Part shown: positions 60,963-64,000 of the stretch, piece by piece | Position numbering within the stretch: position 1 is the first letter of the stretch | Layout: every line of letters starts with the position of its first letter | Assembly (NCBI RefSeq): GCF_000964545.1 | Contig: NZ_BBVD01000001.1 | Span: 248,001 to 312,000, forward strand | Source of the DNA: Comamonas thiooxydans | GTDB taxonomy: Bacteria; Pseudomonadota; Gammaproteobacteria; Burkholderiales; Burkholderiaceae_C | Direction: 5' to 3' | DNA length: 64,000 nt | Position numbers and translations under genes: made by a program | Notes under the pieces: model-generated | Seen by the model: only the letters and a program-made list of their open reading frames with translations | Database searches by the model: none | What the model was told of the DNA's origin: nothing

Positions 60963-61943
60963 CTACTGCGGCTGGAAACCGCTGCGCTGAATGATACCGG
61001 CCCAAACCTTGGAATAGGCAGCCTCACGCTCCCCCAACTGGCGGGGATTCATGTATCCAACTGTAAGCCCCAACGCCGTCAGCTGCGCGTAGACGTCACG
61101 CTGCTTGAGCACATTGCCCACGGCTGCAGAAAAGCGCTCGACAAAGGCCTGGGGCACGCCCTTGGGCGCAAAAATGCCGTAGTAAGGCATGTCCTCGAAG
61201 CCCTTGATGCCCTGCTCCAGCAAGGTCGGCACTTCGGGCATGGAGGCCTGGCGCTTGGCGCCCAGCACGCCGATCACGCGCAGCTTGCCAGCCTTCTGGT
61301 TCTCCATGAAGTCGGGCACCGAGGCAATGCCGGCAGGAATCTGATTGCCCAGCATATCGGCCAGCAAGGGAGCGCTGCCGCGATACGGTGCTGCCACCAG
61401 ATCGAGCTTGTAGTGGTCGGCCAGGATCTTGACCAGAAATTCGGGCGTCGAGGCCGGAGCCGGAATGCCGATGGTGCCGTTCTTGGCACTGCCCCTGGCC
61501 CAGGCCGCGTACTCGGCCAGATTCCTCACCGGCGTGTTGCTGGACACGGCCAGCGCATTCACGAAAGTGGCGACCCCGGCCACGGGAATGAAGTCCTGCT
61601 GCGGATCGAAGCCCGGCTTTTTCACGACCTTGGGCAGGATGGAGATGGTGTGGTCATGCGTGAGAAACAGCGTATGGCCATCGGCAGGCGAGGCCTTGAG
61701 CAGTTGCGCTGCAATCTGGCCGCCGGCGCCGGGACGATTCTCCACCAGCACCGTCACGCCGCCCAGTTCGTCCTTGAGCTTGTCGGCCAGCAGGCGCGCA
61801 ATCGCATCCGAGCCACCGCCAGGCGGAAAGCCCACCAGAATGCGGATGGGCTGGCCCGACGAGGCCCAGGCCAGCGGGCCCAGGGCCGATGCTGCCACCG
61901 CTCCCGCACCGGCTTTCAGCAATTGACGACGAGATTGCGTCAT
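60963..61943 (-). CDS. Bug family tripartite tricarboxylate transporter receptor (TctC-like)
   Basis: 326-aa periplasmic binding protein. The N-terminal SRRQLLKAGAGAVAASALGPLAWAS is a twin-arginine-like signal. Then IRILVGFPPGGGSDAIARLLA, VENRPGAGGQIAAQLL, and APYRGSAPLLADMLGNQIPAG, all standard for Bug proteins. Usually binds carboxylates. No tctA/tctB membrane genes are nearby, common for the many orphan Bug genes of Burkholderiales. Confidence 0.92.
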   Translation of the reverse strand: MTQSRRQLLKAGAGAVAASALGPLAWASSGQPIRILVGFPPGGGSDAIARLLADKLKDELGGVTVLVENRPGAGGQIAAQLLKASPADGHTLFLTHDHTISILPKVVKKPGFDPQQDFIPVAGVATFVNALAVSSNTPVRNLAEYAAWARGSAKNGTIGIPAPASTPEFLVKILADHYKLDLVAAPYRGSAPLLADMLGNQIPAGIASVPDFMENQKAGKLRVIGVLGAKRQASMPEVPTLLEQGIKGFEDMPYYGIFAPKGVPQAFVERFSAAVGNVLKQRDVYAQLTALGLTVGYMNPRQLGEREAAYSKVWAGIIQRSGFQPQ

Positions 61944-61982
61944 GTGTTTTCTCCTTATGCTTTTTCCAGACTAACCAAAACA

Positions 61983-62006
61983 AAAGCGCCCGGCAAAGGG
62001 CGCTTT
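61983..62006 (-). terminator. Terminator after argH
   Basis: AAAGCGCCC/GGGCGCTTT with a 6-nt loop, T-rich on the minus strand (TTTTGTTTTGG). 36 bp after the argH stop. Confidence 0.85.
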
Positions 62007-62042
62007 CAAGGCGTGAACGTTACGCCACAGTGCTTGAGTCCA

Positions 62043-63491
<1,449 letters not shown>

Positions 63492-63830
63492 GTGAGGGCA
63501 ACAATCCCGTAAAACCACAGGCCGCCCAATGCAGAAGTTTGGCGTGACGGCTGTGCAAAGCAGAAACAGGGATTTTATCGGCCTGACCCGGTGCCGGCGC
63601 CAGAGCACCCCAGAGCCATTGCCGGCCACTGCGACAAAGCACTGTTCGCGCCCCAAAAAATCACTAATCAATAGCACCATGTACTTGATGGATAAGGTCT
63701 GCAAGCCTTATTCACCCAAACCGGCAAATCCGGCTGCAGCCACCCGGTTTCTGGCTTGCGCGGACAATCACATCGTCCCCGTTCACTTCCCTCCCAGGCC
63801 GCTGCCCAAGCGGCTGACGCGCCTCCCGGC
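63492..63830. promoter_or_regulatory. Divergent region argH / EamA gene
   Basis: 339 bp without a gene. It contains a degenerate dispersed repeat at about 63660-63710. No clear promoter or operator could be assigned to either side. Confidence 0.4.
63660..63710. repeat. Degenerate dispersed intergenic repeat
   Basis: AATCAATAGCACCATGTACT, then TGATGGATAAGGTCTGC. Fits the ATAGC-N-GCGCTTGATGGATAAG form I recall for Comamonadaceae. Confidence 0.35.
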
Positions 63831-64000
63831 ATGCATTCCCGCTCTTCCCTGATTTCCGGCCTCGGTTTTGCGCTGGCCGCCTGCGCGCTCTGGGGCGCGA
63901 TTTTTCTCGTGCCGGCCATGCTGCCGGAGTTCTCGCCGCTGCAGATCACCTTTGGCCGCTTCGTGCTCTATGGCGTGGTGGCCTTATGCGTTTTTCTGCC
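63831..64000 (+). CDS. EamA/DMT family transporter, N-terminal part
   Basis: The first 56 residues run off the right edge. They give two hydrophobic stretches (SGLGFALAACALWGAIFLVP and VLYGVVALCVFL), with ITFGRFVLYG as in DMT transporters. Substrate unknown. Divergent from argH. Confidence 0.7.
   Translation, partial: MHSRSSLISGLGFALAACALWGAIFLVPAMLPEFSPLQITFGRFVLYGVVALCVFL

Overview
The window is about 64 kb of GC-rich chromosomal DNA from a betaproteobacterium, most likely a Comamonadaceae member close to Comamonas. This rests on gene order (yceD-rpmF-plsX-fabHDG-acpP-fabF next to rpoE-rseA-mucD-lepA), an expanded Bug-type solute-binding protein, LctP/LldD lactate loci, and degenerate copies of an intergenic repeat that I remember as typical of the family. 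I see no rRNA, tRNA, insertion sequence, prophage or CRISPR array. Most of the content is core or metabolic, and the more unusual material lies in the regulatory DNA between genes.

Layout. Positions 1-12 kb: translation factor lepA (partial), the envelope-stress group mucD-rseA-rpoE (no rseB), a YgfX-like membrane protein and the fatty-acid synthesis operon up to rpmF and DUF177, all on the minus strand. Divergent from these are maf (YceF type) and a tetrapyrrole-methylase-family gene. 13-16 kb: minus-strand cluster rluC-gph-Rieske-S49 peptidase. 16.7-22.4 kb: rne with a structured leader, yaaA, a prolyl-4-hydroxylase-like oxygenase and queF. 22.5-29.6 kb (minus): an unrecognised 786-residue anchored protein, an Aer-like PAS chemoreceptor, dinB and a LysP-like permease. 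30.1-33.2 kb (plus): a tandem glycine riboswitch ahead of a DadA-like dehydrogenase and an amino-acid permease.

33.3-43.2 kb: an EamA transporter; nhaA behind a structured leader that could be a lithium riboswitch; then two lactate-use loci. The first is lldD1 divergent from lctP1. The second is lctP2-lldR-lldD2, with two LldR-type operators around a TATAAT promoter. 43.2-48.8 kb: EamA exporter, nitroreductase, divergent LysR regulator, penicillin-binding protein 1C and an HdeD-like protein. 48.9-54.6 kb: a Ugp-type glycerol-3-phosphate ABC transporter operon (ugpCBAE) continuing into a glyoxalase-fold protein and an EEP-family phosphodiesterase. A well-formed Pho box precedes it, with a -10 so close to the ugpC ATG that the mRNA may be leaderless. 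54.8-64 kb: a 2003-residue alpha-2-macroglobulin with a CLEQ thioester, a Bug/TctC binding protein, argH, and the start of another EamA transporter.

The best leads are: (1) a promoter plus intrinsic terminator inside the lepA leader that would give a roughly 65-nt RNA; (2) the glycine riboswitch linked to a D-amino-acid dehydrogenase rather than gcv genes; (3) the nhaA leader; (4) the Pho-box-driven ugp operon with an EEP enzyme where ugpQ might be expected; (5) the 786-residue orphan protein. All calls come from reading the sequence without searches. Start codons were chosen from ribosome-binding-site spacing and remembered family N-termini.
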